Source: Marivirga sericea (GTDB taxonomy: Bacteria; Bacteroidota; Bacteroidia; Cytophagales; Cyclobacteriaceae). Taken from it: a stretch of 64,000 nt of DNA. Shown in pieces: positions 53,705 through 62,956 of the stretch; the first letter of the stretch is position 1; every line of letters starts with the position of its first letter. The translations under genes and the position numbers were made by a program. The DNA is taken from positions 124,001 through 188,000 of the forward strand of contig NZ_FXAW01000002.1 in the NCBI RefSeq assembly GCF_900177665.1. The letters run 5' to 3'. The notes under the pieces were generated by a model that searched no databases, was not told the DNA's origin, and saw nothing but the letters and a program-made list of their open reading frames with translations.

Positions 53705-55876
53705 ATGGCAAAAACTATCATAGTATCGAATCGACTTCCGATCAGAATTGAAAAAGTAGATGGGAAAAAAGTATACAAAACTAGTGAAGGAGGTTTAGCC
53801 ACCGGCTTAGGTTCCATTTACAAGGAAGGGAACAATATTTGGATCGGCTGGCCGGGTATTTCCTTGACTCAGGAGGAAGAAGAGGAAGTTGAAAAAGAGT
53901 TGATAGACCGCAACATGCGCCCTGTTTTTTTAACGGAACATGATGTAGAGGAATTTTATTTGGGCTTTAGTAATCAAACCCTTTGGCCTGCTTTTCACTA
54001 TTTTATTCATCATATGCGATTTAAAGATGAAGAGTGGGAAGCCTATTATAATGCCAATCGTAAATTTGCGGATGCTATTTCGAAATGGTTAGAGCCGGAT
54101 GATATCATATGGGTTCATGATTATCAATTAATGTTGGTTCCTAATATGTTAAGAAAACAATTCCCTAATGTAACAATTGGATTTTTTCAACATATTCCTT
54201 TTCCTTCTTATGAGGTTTTTAGAATGATTCCTTGGAGGAAAAAATTGTTGAATGGCGTTCTAGGAGCAGATTATATTGGATTTCATACCTATGATGACAT
54301 GAGACATTTCTTAAGTAGTTGCCATCGATTGGCAGGTTATAGCTATGAAAGAAATCAAATTCTAGTTAAGAATCGATTGGTTGAAGCTGATTCCCTTCCA
54401 ATGGGAATTGATTATGATAAATATTTAGAGTCAGCTACCAGTCAGTTAGCCAAAGCAAAGGAGATTTCATATCGAGATTCTCTAGGAAAACAGGAATTAA
54501 TTTTGTCAATGGATAGGCTCGATTATTCTAAAGGGATTCCTGGTAGACTAAAAGCATTTAGCAGATTTCTTGAAAAATATCCCGAGTATCAAGGAAGGGT
54601 CTCCTTGTTCCTTATTGTAGTGCCCTCTCGAGATCAAGTGGCAAGTTACAAAGCACTTAAAGAAAAGGTGGAATTTTTGGTAGGCCATGTGAATGGTAAA
54701 TATGGTACTATAAATTATGTGCCTGTTCATTTCTACTACAGAAGTTTTCCTTTGGATGATTTATCGGCTTTCTATCGCATGTGTAAAATCGCTATGATAA
54801 CACCAAAGCGAGATGGGATGAATTTGGTATGTAAAGAGTTTATTGCCAGTCGTGAAAATGAAGATGGTGTATTAATCTTAAGTGAAATGGCAGGTGCCTC
54901 TAAAGAGCTTTCTGATGCTATCTTGGTTAATCCAAATGATGAAAATGAGATGGTAGAGGCCATCAAAAGAGCTTTGGAAATGCCCTTGGCAGAGCAAAAG
55001 CGAAGGATGAAAATAATGCAGGGTACTGTTAAGAAATATACCATCTTCCAATGGGTAGATTTGTTTATGAATAACCTAAAAGATCTTAAAGAAAGACAGC
55101 AGTCTATGGCCACAAAAAGACTTGATGATGATTTAAAAGCTTCAATAACTAAGCAGTTTAAGAAAGCAAAGAATCCTATTATATTTTTAGACTATGATGG
55201 CACACTAATGCCATTTCATGAAAACCCTGATGAATGTGATCCAGATGCAGAGCTATCACAAATTCTTCATCAGTTAGCTGTAAAAGCCAAATTAGTTGTT
55301 ATAAGTGGTCGGAAAGCAGCTACTCTAGAGGAGTGGTTAGATGAGTTCAATATTGATTTAATAGCTGAACACGGCATTAAAACTAAAAGAGCCGGAGCCA
55401 AATGGGAAGTGAACGGAGATTTGCAAGATGATGGCTGGAAAAAGGAGGCCAGAGACATATTAGAGTTTTATATTCAAAGAACTCCAGGATCCTTCTTAGA
55501 AGAAAAGGAACATACCTTGGTTTGGCATTATAGAAAAGTGGAAAAAGGTCTGGGTGATTTGCGGTCGAGTGAATTATCAAGTCACTTGAAGCACTTCATG
55601 ACTAACAAAGGGCTAGATGTAATCGAAGGAGATCATGTCGTAGAAGTAAAGCCATCCGTCATTAATAAGGGAAAAGCTGCTATTGAAAGATTGAAAGGTG
55701 AGAAAACTGATTTTATCATGGCTTTTGGGGATGACAGAACGGATGAGGATACTTTTGAAGCATTACCTAAAGATGCTTTGACCGTAAAAGTTGGAAGTGG
55801 ATTTTCATATGCAAAATTTGCGGTAGAGAATAATGAGGAAGTTAGAGCTTTGTTACAGGATTTTGTGAATGAGTAG
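53705..55876 (+). CDS. Fused trehalose-6-phosphate synthase/phosphatase (OtsA-OtsB)
   Basis: The 723-residue protein makes trehalose from UDP-glucose and glucose-6-phosphate in two steps. The GT20 domain (residues 1-~465) has NRLPIRIEK, EGGLATGLGS, WVHDYQLMLVP, the HIPFPS loop, SMDRLDYSKGI and KRDGMNLVCKE. The C-terminal HAD domain has FLDYDGTLMPF with nucleophile Asp496 and Asp498, VISGRKA, AEHGIK, and the late GDDRTDEDTFE. Both active sites look intact, so it is bifunctional. Trehalose supports osmotic tolerance, which fits a marine host. It is monocistronic. Confidence 0.96.
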   Translation: MAKTIIVSNRLPIRIEKVDGKKVYKTSEGGLATGLGSIYKEGNNIWIGWPGISLTQEEEEEVEKELIDRNMRPVFLTEHDVEEFYLGFSNQTLWPAFHYFIHHMRFKDEEWEAYYNANRKFADAISKWLEPDDIIWVHDYQLMLVPNMLRKQFPNVTIGFFQHIPFPSYEVFRMIPWRKKLLNGVLGADYIGFHTYDDMRHFLSSCHRLAGYSYERNQILVKNRLVEADSLPMGIDYDKYLESATSQLAKAKEISYRDSLGKQELILSMDRLDYSKGIPGRLKAFSRFLEKYPEYQGRVSLFLIVVPSRDQVASYKALKEKVEFLVGHVNGKYGTINYVPVHFYYRSFPLDDLSAFYRMCKIAMITPKRDGMNLVCKEFIASRENEDGVLILSEMAGASKELSDAILVNPNDENEMVEAIKRALEMPLAEQKRRMKIMQGTVKKYTIFQWVDLFMNNLKDLKERQQSMATKRLDDDLKASITKQFKKAKNPIIFLDYDGTLMPFHENPDECDPDAELSQILHQLAVKAKLVVISGRKAATLEEWLDEFNIDLIAEHGIKTKRAGAKWEVNGDLQDDGWKKEARDILEFYIQRTPGSFLEEKEHTLVWHYRKVEKGLGDLRSSELSSHLKHFMTNKGLDVIEGDHVVEVKPSVINKGKAAIERLKGEKTDFIMAFGDDRTDEDTFEALPKDALTVKVGSGFSYAKFAVENNEEVRALLQDFVNE

Positions 55877-55976
55877 TAATTCAACGTTTTAATTTCTAAA
55901 GTGGAAGTGCGTAAATGAAGGAATTTATGCAGTATCTACTTTTTAGAAGAGTTGGAGATTGAATTTCCCGTATTAA

Positions 55977-56009
55977 TTGACTGATATTTCAGTGAAGCTT
56001 GTAATTTTG
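55977..56009 (+). promoter_or_regulatory. Promoter (TTG-22-TAATTTTG) abutting the GlmU-like gene
   Basis: TTG at 55977-55979 and an exact -7 box TAATTTTG at 56002-56009 are 22 bp apart. The ATG at 56014 begins 4 nt after the box, so the transcript would have essentially no leader. Confidence 0.5.
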
Positions 56010-56013
56010 CAGT

Positions 56014-57204
56014 ATGAACTATTTGCTCATAGAACAAGCCGATTTTAGAAATCAACTTAAACCTTTCACTTTCACTCGCCCTATTGCGGAGATTCGCGTG
56101 GGAATTTTAACCATCAGGGAGAAGTGGGAAAAGTATCTAGAAACTGAATTGTCACATATAGCATCTCCTCAACTGAGTGCTAAATATCCTGCAAAAAAAG
56201 AAGAAAGGAATATATTAATTAATAGTTCAGTGTGCCCAAATCCTGAACTAGCTAAAGCAATTCAATTGGGTGCAAGCTTGAAAAAAGATGGTGTTTTAAT
56301 TTCATCGGCTGTAACAGAGGAAGAAATAGGATTTTTTGACCCCATGCAGAAATTGGAAGAAGCTGCTGAATATGATGGTGACATCACCATGATCACGCAG
56401 AGCTGGCACATCTTTCAGAAAAATGCAGCAGAGATCAGAAGTGATTTTGAATTGATCACTTCAGGGAGAAATTCGCAGCATGTCAACGACCCACACACTT
56501 CAGTTTATGGAGAGCAAAATATTTTTATTGAAGAAGGGGCCTCAATTAAAGCTTCCATTTTGAATGCAGAGAACGGACCTATCTATATTGGTAAAAATGC
56601 CCAAGTTCATGAAGGAGCCATCATCAAAGGCCCTTTTGCTATGTTAGACAATTCTCATGTAAATATGGGAGCTAAGATTAAGGGTGATTCTACCATTGGT
56701 CCATTTTGTAAAGTAGGTGGCGAAGTGAGTAATTCTGTTTTCTTTGGCTATTCAAGCAAAGGTCATGACGGTTTTATTGGGAATTCTGTAGTAGGAGAAT
56801 GGTGTAATTTGGGAGCGGACACCAATACTTCCAATTTGAAAAATAACTATGCCAATGTTAAGCTTTGGGATTATGCCAAAGGAGGATTTAAAGACACAGG
56901 CTTGCAATTCTGTGGACTAATGATGGGAGATCATTCCAAATGTGGAATCAACACCATGTTTAATACAGGAACTGTAGTGGGTGTTAGTGCTAATGTTTTC
57001 GGAAGCGGATTTCCAAGAAATTTCATTCCGTCCTTTTCCTGGGGAGGGGCTGCAGGATTTAGCACTTTCCAATTGAAAAAAGCTTTTGATGTAGCGGATA
57101 AAGTGATGCAAAGAAGAGATAAAGCATTGGATGAAGTGGAACAAAAACTCTTGACTGAGCATTTTGAGGAAAGCAAAGCAGATAGGATTTGGGAGAAAAA
57201 TTAA
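56014..57204 (+). CDS. GlmU-like UDP-GlcNAc pyrophosphorylase/acetyltransferase (alternative Bacteroidota type)
   Basis: The 396-residue protein matches the alternative GlmU family (TIGR03991). The opening PFTFTRPIAEIRVGILTIREKW (~18-39) is typical. A central region is followed by left-handed beta-helix repeats (~170-330, IKASILNAENGPIYIGKNAQVHEGAIIKGPF and similar hexapeptide repeats) that form the acetyltransferase trimer. It probably supplies UDP-GlcNAc for cell wall and surface glycans. The start is fixed by family conservation and lies 4 nt after a -7 box. rpiB follows 63 bp downstream. Confidence 0.9.
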   Translation: MNYLLIEQADFRNQLKPFTFTRPIAEIRVGILTIREKWEKYLETELSHIASPQLSAKYPAKKEERNILINSSVCPNPELAKAIQLGASLKKDGVLISSAVTEEEIGFFDPMQKLEEAAEYDGDITMITQSWHIFQKNAAEIRSDFELITSGRNSQHVNDPHTSVYGEQNIFIEEGASIKASILNAENGPIYIGKNAQVHEGAIIKGPFAMLDNSHVNMGAKIKGDSTIGPFCKVGGEVSNSVFFGYSSKGHDGFIGNSVVGEWCNLGADTNTSNLKNNYANVKLWDYAKGGFKDTGLQFCGLMMGDHSKCGINTMFNTGTVVGVSANVFGSGFPRNFIPSFSWGGAAGFSTFQLKKAFDVADKVMQRRDKALDEVEQKLLTEHFEESKADRIWEKN

Positions 57205-57267
57205 ATAGTGATTAAAGATCAGACCTAACTGGTCCTGCATAAACATTTAAAACTTACTAAAAACAAG

Positions 57268-57696
57268 ATGAAATTAGCAATAGGTGGCGATCATGCCGGA
57301 TTTGAATACAAAAAACAATTAGTTGAATTCCTTAAGAAAGAAGGACATGAAGTAAAAGATTTTGGCCCGGATACAGATGCCTCTGTTGATTATCCTGATC
57401 ATGTACATCCTTTATCAGAAGCTGTTGAAAAAGGAGAGTATGAATTAGGAATATTAATTTGCGGAAGTGCGAATGGAGTCGCAATGACTGCAAATAAGCA
57501 TCAGGGAATTCGAGCAGGTATTGCTTGGGAAGATGAACTAGCTGCACTTACTCGTCAGCATAATAATGCAAATATCATTTGTATCCCAGCTCGTTTTATT
57601 GATTATGATAAAACGCAATCGATTGTCAATACCTTTTTAAATACAGAGTTTGAAGGTGGCAGACATGGAAGAAGAGTGGATAAGATTAGTTGCTAA
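57268..57696 (+). CDS. rpiB: Ribose-5-phosphate isomerase B RpiB
   Basis: RpiB interconverts ribose-5-phosphate and ribulose-5-phosphate. The 142-residue protein has the family motifs AIGGDHAGFEYK (N-terminal strand with Asp-His), DFGPDTDASVDYPDH (~31-45), the anion-hole and Cys block ICGSANGVAMTANK (~70-83) and the terminal GGRHGRRV. Catalytic Cys and His residues are present. It is on the same strand as the GlmU-like gene and ends at a bidirectional terminator shared with the ABC operon. Confidence 0.95.
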   Translation: MKLAIGGDHAGFEYKKQLVEFLKKEGHEVKDFGPDTDASVDYPDHVHPLSEAVEKGEYELGILICGSANGVAMTANKHQGIRAGIAWEDELAALTRQHNNANIICIPARFIDYDKTQSIVNTFLNTEFEGGRHGRRVDKISC

Positions 57697-57702
57697 ACAT
57701 GT

Positions 57703-57737
57703 ATAGAGTCTAACTTAATCCAAATGTTAGACTCTAT
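57703..57737. terminator. Bidirectional hairpin between rpiB and the LolA-like gene
   Basis: A perfect 12-bp stem, ATAGAGTCTAAC (57703-57714) with GTTAGACTCTAT (57726-57737), closes an 11-nt loop between the two convergent stops. T tracts on either side are short. Confidence 0.7.
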
Positions 57738-57741
57738 TTCA

Positions 57742-58488
57742 TCACCTCTTCAAGGAAGCCTTATTAAAAATATAATCTGGAATTTCTGGATTAAACTGAA
57801 TATCAAGCACGATAAAGTCAGTGCCTTCTCCGCTCATTAACATATCTTTATAATTGATTTTTGTGGGGTACCATCGCCCATCGATTTCTTTTACATCCTC
57901 CAACCTAATTCTTTTTAATAATTGCCCACTTTTGGCAAAGAGATCTTCTTTTAGTGGTACAAAGCGTTCAGTATCTACCCAGGTTTTTCTTGTTTGATAG
58001 CTAACATCTTCTACAATCGCATTTAGTTCAAGCACATAGCAAGTGCGATCACCAATTTTTTCTTCTCCAATAATTGTCGCCTCATATATTTCCTTCAATT
58101 CTCTGTCTTCCATCATATCTTCATAAGATAGATCAGACCCCATCACAGATTGTCTTAACATATGCCCAGACAATTGAATAGTCCTGTCTGTAGATGGATT
58201 ATAAATCCATAATTTATCCTCTAATTTTAGCATTTTTGTGCCTTTTTCTCTTTCAGGAGAGAGGTACTCAGTAAATGATTTCTCATTTCCTTCCGCATAT
58301 CCTTTTGATACAATTTCTCTGGTATTCCGCTTTCCTCTAATGACCATTTTAGATTCAGTAATAGTGGAGTTAGCGTTCATATTGTCTTTAACTTTATCCA
58401 ATACTTGATCTGCCGTAATTTGAGCTTGGGTAAAGAAGCTAAGCAAAATTAAAAATCCAATCAGTGATATTTTTAGCAAGGTTTTCAT
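57742..58488 (-). CDS. LolA-like outer membrane lipoprotein-sorting protein
   Basis: The 248-residue protein has a signal peptide (MKTLLKISLIGFLILLSFFTQAQ) and the LolA/VioE-like half-barrel family often annotated as outer membrane lipoprotein-sorting protein: ADQVLDKVKDNM, SKMVIRGKRNTREIVSKGYAEG, KMLKLEDKLWIYNPSTDRTIQLSG and KTWVDTERFVPLKEDLF. It should shuttle a lipid or lipid-linked molecule through the periplasm. Its start overlaps the upstream permease by 4 bp, so it is the last gene of the TetR/ABC operon and likely receives cargo from that ABC pump. It is not the housekeeping LolA. Confidence 0.85.
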   Translation of the reverse strand: MKTLLKISLIGFLILLSFFTQAQITADQVLDKVKDNMNANSTITESKMVIRGKRNTREIVSKGYAEGNEKSFTEYLSPEREKGTKMLKLEDKLWIYNPSTDRTIQLSGHMLRQSVMGSDLSYEDMMEDRELKEIYEATIIGEEKIGDRTCYVLELNAIVEDVSYQTRKTWVDTERFVPLKEDLFAKSGQLLKRIRLEDVKEIDGRWYPTKINYKDMLMSGEGTDFIVLDIQFNPEIPDYIFNKASLKR

Positions 58489-59759
58489 ACTTCCAATTCT
58501 TTAAATAAGTGAGCGGTTTCTCTTTTGTAAATTCCCATGCCAGATAGCATATTGCCTAAAACCATAGCTACTAAACCAGGAATAAAGCCAATATATAATT
58601 GACTTGGAATAATTTTAGCCCGTATGGTAGACGGCATGATCATACTGGACTGATTTAATAAATCACTGATGTCAAGACCAACTTCCTGCATATAATAAGT
58701 AGCGATCAGACCAAAAAGGGTTCCAATGATGCTTCCGATTGCTCCTATCAAAATGGCTTCAATGATCGATTTTCTGTAGATACTACCTTTAGATTCTCCT
58801 AATGCGAGGCGTATTCCATATTCCTTATATCTTCTGAGTCCACCTAATAAACCGGTATTCCATAGCACTACCGACATTGCTAAAATCAGCACTGTTACAA
58901 TGATTTGTGACATATAATTACTGTATGCCAAGATCTCACCTAATCCATTTTGATCCTCTAAACTTTGCATTTCAGGAGCAAATTCATCCCCACTTTTTTC
59001 ATATTGAGCATTAAAATTTTTGACGATGTCTTCAGCACTTTCACTTTGATACTGCTCATTATTGAAAAAGCCTAATATTTCAGTAGCCCCATTTTCCATA
59101 TTGAGGATTTGCTGCGCATCTGATATATCCATGATAACTGCACCCCTGTCAAAACCAATGTTCCCGAATTTCACGGTTCCGGAAATGGTGTAATTCTGAA
59201 ATGCCATGCTACCATACATAGTACCGCCAACATAGGTGATTTCGTCTCCGATATCTATTTCTAATTTATCTGCAAAATCATTTGAAATCAGCACCTCTCC
59301 ATTTTTGGTGGGTATAGTTCCTTTTATAATTGAGTTCCTGATATTTAATCGGTCTAATTCCTGACTATTTTCTGAAAGAAGAGAAACAGCCATCACCGCA
59401 GCGGGGCCTTGACTTCTACTATTGCCATCATCATCAGGAACATCTAACAGACCGCCAAACTTTATCCTTTGAACCCACCGCATATTGGGATATTCAGCCT
59501 GTAACTCATCCTTTAGTTTGTCCGTTTCCAAAAGAGCCAAATCTATTGGTAACTGATCCTTATTTTGCGCATAGGCTTTGCTCATTATTTTGACATGGCC
59601 AGTTTCAAATCGGGCGTTTTGCTGAATTACATCTTGAAAAACGCCTCCTAAATAACCGCTTAAAAATACCGTTAAAGTAACCCCTAATGCCACAATGATT
59701 ATGGGTAAAAGGCTTCTGTTCTTATCTCTTACTATTCCTTTTAAAATAAACTGTATCAT
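58485..59759 (-). CDS. FtsX/MacB-family ABC permease
   Basis: The 424-residue protein has the MacB/FtsX layout: a first membrane helix (~12-35), a long periplasmic domain of about 240 residues, and three C-terminal helices (~285-305, ~335-357, ~395-410) with the EYGIRLALGESKGSIYRKSIIEA coupling region. Such permeases extract lipids or lipoproteins from the inner membrane, as LolC/E do, or drive tripartite export. It overlaps both neighbours by 4 bp: the second permease and the LolA-like gene. Its two permeases likely form a heterodimer with the LolD-like ATPase. Confidence 0.9.
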   Translation of the reverse strand: MIQFILKGIVRDKNRSLLPIIIVALGVTLTVFLSGYLGGVFQDVIQQNARFETGHVKIMSKAYAQNKDQLPIDLALLETDKLKDELQAEYPNMRWVQRIKFGGLLDVPDDDGNSRSQGPAAVMAVSLLSENSQELDRLNIRNSIIKGTIPTKNGEVLISNDFADKLEIDIGDEITYVGGTMYGSMAFQNYTISGTVKFGNIGFDRGAVIMDISDAQQILNMENGATEILGFFNNEQYQSESAEDIVKNFNAQYEKSGDEFAPEMQSLEDQNGLGEILAYSNYMSQIIVTVLILAMSVVLWNTGLLGGLRRYKEYGIRLALGESKGSIYRKSIIEAILIGAIGSIIGTLFGLIATYYMQEVGLDISDLLNQSSMIMPSTIRAKIIPSQLYIGFIPGLVAMVLGNMLSGMGIYKRETAHLFKELEV

Positions 59760-60919
59760 TGGACTTTTCCTTTAAGTGCATCAACAGGATCCATTTTTGC
59801 TATATTCCTCGATGGAATGAAACTAACAATTGTTGCGGATAATACCACCAGTGCGATAGTACCCATGATAAGCCCGATAGTGAAGGCAGGGTATATGCGC
59901 TGCGCGATTGTAACCCCCATATCTTGCTGTGTAACATAATCAGGCATCCCTATGCCATAGGTTGAAAAATACCAAAATATTGGAATGCCAATTATTGTAC
60001 CTACTATGCTAGCCAAAATGCTATACATACTTCCTTCCACTGTAAATAACTGAACGACTTGCCAGCGTGTCATCCCCAATGCAATATAGGTTCCTATTTC
60101 TTTTTGCCTTCTAAAAATCGATAGCACTTGAGTATCAAAAATAGCGAGCAAGGCTATTCCTAAGAGTAGAAAGTACAGGATGGAACTACTAGCGCTTTTC
60201 ATTTCAATAATTTCCTGTAACTGCTTTAACAATTCTGCTTGTGATTTATAATACCACTTGTCCACAGGCGAATGAGAATATTTTTCACTTGCTATAAAGT
60301 AGGTAGCCTCTCCCTTTAACCCGGTCATGTTCCACAGCCTCTCAATAGGTATCCAAATCTGACCTGCATCAACAGAAGTTACATCGGTTTCAAAAATTTC
60401 AATGATTGTAATTTCTGTGGCATCAAAGGTTCCATTTTTATCTCGCCACCTTAACAGAAGTTGATCTCCAACTTCCAGTTTATTGGATGAGGCCATTCGT
60501 TTTCCGATCAAAGCAGGAATGTTGGCATCGGACTTGGCGAATGCTTCAGTTGGCAATTCTAATATTTTCTGATCTGAATCTATACCTTTCATCAAAATAG
60601 AAACCATTCTTCCTTCAGGATAAAGTGAAGCTTGCTGGATCAAAACAGCTGTTAAATTTTCACTTAGGGGAGTATTTAATTTTCCATGTGCTTCGTTTAT
60701 GGAAAAGGGGTCAAGCGGATCGTAATCTTGATGCCGTAATTGACCATGGCCATATTCCCATTTTATACTTTCTCTCTGTGCTTGTAAATTCCAGCCATCG
60801 AGGTAAGCATTGAAAAATATAATAACAATAAAAGTGAAAGCCAGAATTCCAACATTTAACCAGCTGCGCAAACCCGCACCGACTAAATTCTTATATGCTA
60901 ATTGAAATGCAAGTTTCAT
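59756..60919 (-). CDS. FtsX/MacB-family ABC permease (second subunit)
   Basis: The protein of 387 residues has the same MacB/FtsX topology as its downstream partner: an N-terminal helix (~21-40), a periplasmic domain and three C-terminal helices with RRQKEIGTYIALGMTRWQVVQLF as the cytoplasmic coupling loop. A start at 60973 would add 18 residues; ATG 60919 (MKLAFQLAYKNL) gives the usual N-terminus for the family. It lies 95 bp after the ATPase gene and overlaps the next permease by 4 bp. Cargo is not identified. Confidence 0.9.
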   Translation of the reverse strand: MKLAFQLAYKNLVGAGLRSWLNVGILAFTFIVIIFFNAYLDGWNLQAQRESIKWEYGHGQLRHQDYDPLDPFSINEAHGKLNTPLSENLTAVLIQQASLYPEGRMVSILMKGIDSDQKILELPTEAFAKSDANIPALIGKRMASSNKLEVGDQLLLRWRDKNGTFDATEITIIEIFETDVTSVDAGQIWIPIERLWNMTGLKGEATYFIASEKYSHSPVDKWYYKSQAELLKQLQEIIEMKSASSSILYFLLLGIALLAIFDTQVLSIFRRQKEIGTYIALGMTRWQVVQLFTVEGSMYSILASIVGTIIGIPIFWYFSTYGIGMPDYVTQQDMGVTIAQRIYPAFTIGLIMGTIALVVLSATIVSFIPSRNIAKMDPVDALKGKVQ

Positions 60920-61014
60920 GTGTATAGTGTTTGTTTTTAAAATGTCACATGGAATTCCCATAAATCTATTCATCCCTCGGTTGGTAAATTAGGGAATCTA
61001 GATTTATGCTCATT

Positions 61015-61722
61015 TCATGACTTTGGATTTTGAGCGGTTATGATTTCATCTTTTTCAACCTCACCACCTTTCAAGTGAATGATCCTATTCAAATATTGCA
61101 TTACCTTTTCATCATGAGTGGAAAACAAAAAAGTAGTACCCAGTTCCTCGTTGAGCTTCTTCATGGTCTGAATGATTGCGTGCGCATTGGTGGCATCCAA
61201 ATTGGCCGTGGGTTCATCTGCCAAAACAATTTTAGGTTCTTTCACCATAGCTCTGGCAATAGCGACTCTTTGCCCTTCTCCACCTGAAAGTTTTGAGGGT
61301 TTTTTATTAGGAATATTTTCCAGACCCACCCATTCCAATGCTTGCATCACTGCTTTTCTTCTCTCTTCCTTGCTTTTGTTTTGCAAGAGTAAAGCGAATT
61401 CTACATTCTCAAATACCGTATAGACCGGCAATAAATTATAGACCTGAAAAATAAAACCTAAATGCAGATTTCTCAATTGAGCCGATTCTTTATGACTTAA
61501 TTCTGCTACGTTTTTATCCATCACCCAGGCATTTCCACTACTTGGCTGATCTAAAGAACCAATGATATTCAGCAGTGTGGTTTTACCAGAACCACTAGGA
61601 CCAACTATACCACTAAATTCTCCTTCTTGAAATTCAAGATTAATGTTTTTAAGTGCAACAAATTCCCCTTCTCCTTCAGGAAATTTCTTGGTGACATTTT
61701 CAATTTTGATGATAGGTTCCAT
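61015..61722 (-). CDS. LolD/MacB-type ABC transporter ATPase
   Basis: The 235-residue protein has Walker [11 protein letters not shown] (41-50), Q-loop in [14 protein letters not shown], signature [14 protein letters not shown] and Walker B ILLADEP-type block ([11 protein letters not shown]), plus the H-loop in STHDEKVM. These and its size place it in the LolD/MacB/FtsE group that works with FtsX-fold permeases. The Gln-Arg in the signature (GGEGQR) matches. It is followed by two permeases. Between it and the OMP gene is 112 bp with no gene. Confidence 0.95.
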   Translation of the reverse strand: MEPIIKIENVTKKFPEGEGEFVALKNINLEFQEGEFSGIVGPSGSGKTTLLNIIGSLDQPSSGNAWVMDKNVAELSHKESAQLRNLHLGFIFQVYNLLPVYTVFENVEFALLLQNKSKEERRKAVMQALEWVGLENIPNKKPSKLSGGEGQRVAIARAMVKEPKIVLADEPTANLDATNAHAIIQTMKKLNEELGTTFLFSTHDEKVMQYLNRIIHLKGGEVEKDEIITAQNPKS

Positions 61723-61834
61723 AAGCGTTTATTTAGAATCTAATAATTAATTTCAAAAAAAATTATTATTTGGTACTGAATATGAAATAGCTAAAAAATT
61801 ATCTCATGTAATTGCCTAATAGGCTCTATTTAAT

Positions 61835-62953
61835 TTAGTGATTATAGACCAGCATAATGCGAATACCTGGCCCTGAAAAGTTATTGACTAATTCATTTTG
61901 TTGAATCCCCTGAAATCCAGATGGATTATAATATGTCATTAAATAGCCTATGATTTTCTTGAATTGATGCTGATAATTTAGAAAGAAGGTAGTGCTTTCC
62001 GTTTCCCAGCTGTAATAGGCTAATCCGCTTAAGCTATCAAAAAATCCTAAAGGATAACTTAAACTGGTAGCCGTGATATTAGCATAGTTATCAGAAAAGC
62101 CACTATCACTATTCCCAATTAATAGATGCTCAGTAATGACTGTGAGTCCATTACCTAAGCCTAATGTATAATCAGCTCCGAGATTTATCAGATTTTGATT
62201 TGTCAATGCCCCTATGTTTTGCGCTTTACGAATATAAGTAGATTCCAACCAAAGTCCGACTACCCAATCTAATTTGACATCTACTGCCCATCTGTTTTCA
62301 GCAATATTGTTGAACGAATTATCATTTAAAAAATCACTAGCATCGGCTTTTCTATGGTGATAAGTAAAGCCGATTTCTCCAGTGAGCAGTGGGAGTTGAA
62401 CACGCCCTCCAAATTCAGGTGCTTTTTCATTTGTAGCAACAGCATCAAAACCCCTTCTCTTGTTGTTTCCATAAAGGCCCCATAGCCAGATATTGGCGTT
62501 ATTCGGAAAATAATAATTGCCCATAATGCCATACACTCCGTTGGTCAAAGCGAGAGGATCCCGTGGGTCAATTTGGTTGAACCACTGTAATGGTCTGAGC
62601 AAAGTGGCCACCCCAAAGTCTAGCTTCTGCAAACCCACCCTCACCTGATAATTTTGGCCAGCATAGCGAGCCCAGAGTCGGTAAGGGGTTAAATTTCCAT
62701 CAGTTATATTATCATCAAATGGATTAGTCAGAATAGATCCACTAATATTAGCAGAAGCAAGGAAATCAAAACTCCTTCCCGAATCTAATGCATGAGAATA
62801 GTTAATTTCGGGAATATAACGTCCGCCAAGAAAAATTGAATATTCATTGTCGGGACTGTAATTACCAAATGCTGAAATCTGACCATCCCAAGAAATCTGA
62901 CTTTTCAGTAGAAAGGGAAAGAGAATCAGCAATATGATAATGGTGCACTTCAT
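61835..62953 (-). CDS. Outer-membrane beta-barrel protein
   Basis: The 372-residue protein has a signal peptide (MKCTIIILLILFPFLLKSQ) and a barrel-like strand series throughout (for example YQVRVGLQKLDFGVATLLRPLQWF, WAVDVKLDWVVGLWLESTYIRKA, LGADYTLGLGNGLTVITEHLLIG) that ends IRIMLVYNH. Its aromatic-rich strands and Asp/Asn turns fit an outer-membrane channel. I cannot name the family; it is like short porin-type proteins found in ABC/LolA-like loci. It starts 3 bp after the tetR stop and so is under the same control. Confidence 0.8.
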   Translation of the reverse strand: MKCTIIILLILFPFLLKSQISWDGQISAFGNYSPDNEYSIFLGGRYIPEINYSHALDSGRSFDFLASANISGSILTNPFDDNITDGNLTPYRLWARYAGQNYQVRVGLQKLDFGVATLLRPLQWFNQIDPRDPLALTNGVYGIMGNYYFPNNANIWLWGLYGNNKRRGFDAVATNEKAPEFGGRVQLPLLTGEIGFTYHHRKADASDFLNDNSFNNIAENRWAVDVKLDWVVGLWLESTYIRKAQNIGALTNQNLINLGADYTLGLGNGLTVITEHLLIGNSDSGFSDNYANITATSLSYPLGFFDSLSGLAYYSWETESTTFFLNYQHQFKKIIGYLMTYYNPSGFQGIQQNELVNNFSGPGIRIMLVYNH

Positions 62954-62956
62954 TTT

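Noticed and set aside
54772-55113. Minus-strand ORF inside the OtsA-OtsB gene
   Set aside because: It is a shadow of the conserved GT20 domain and shows no coding support.
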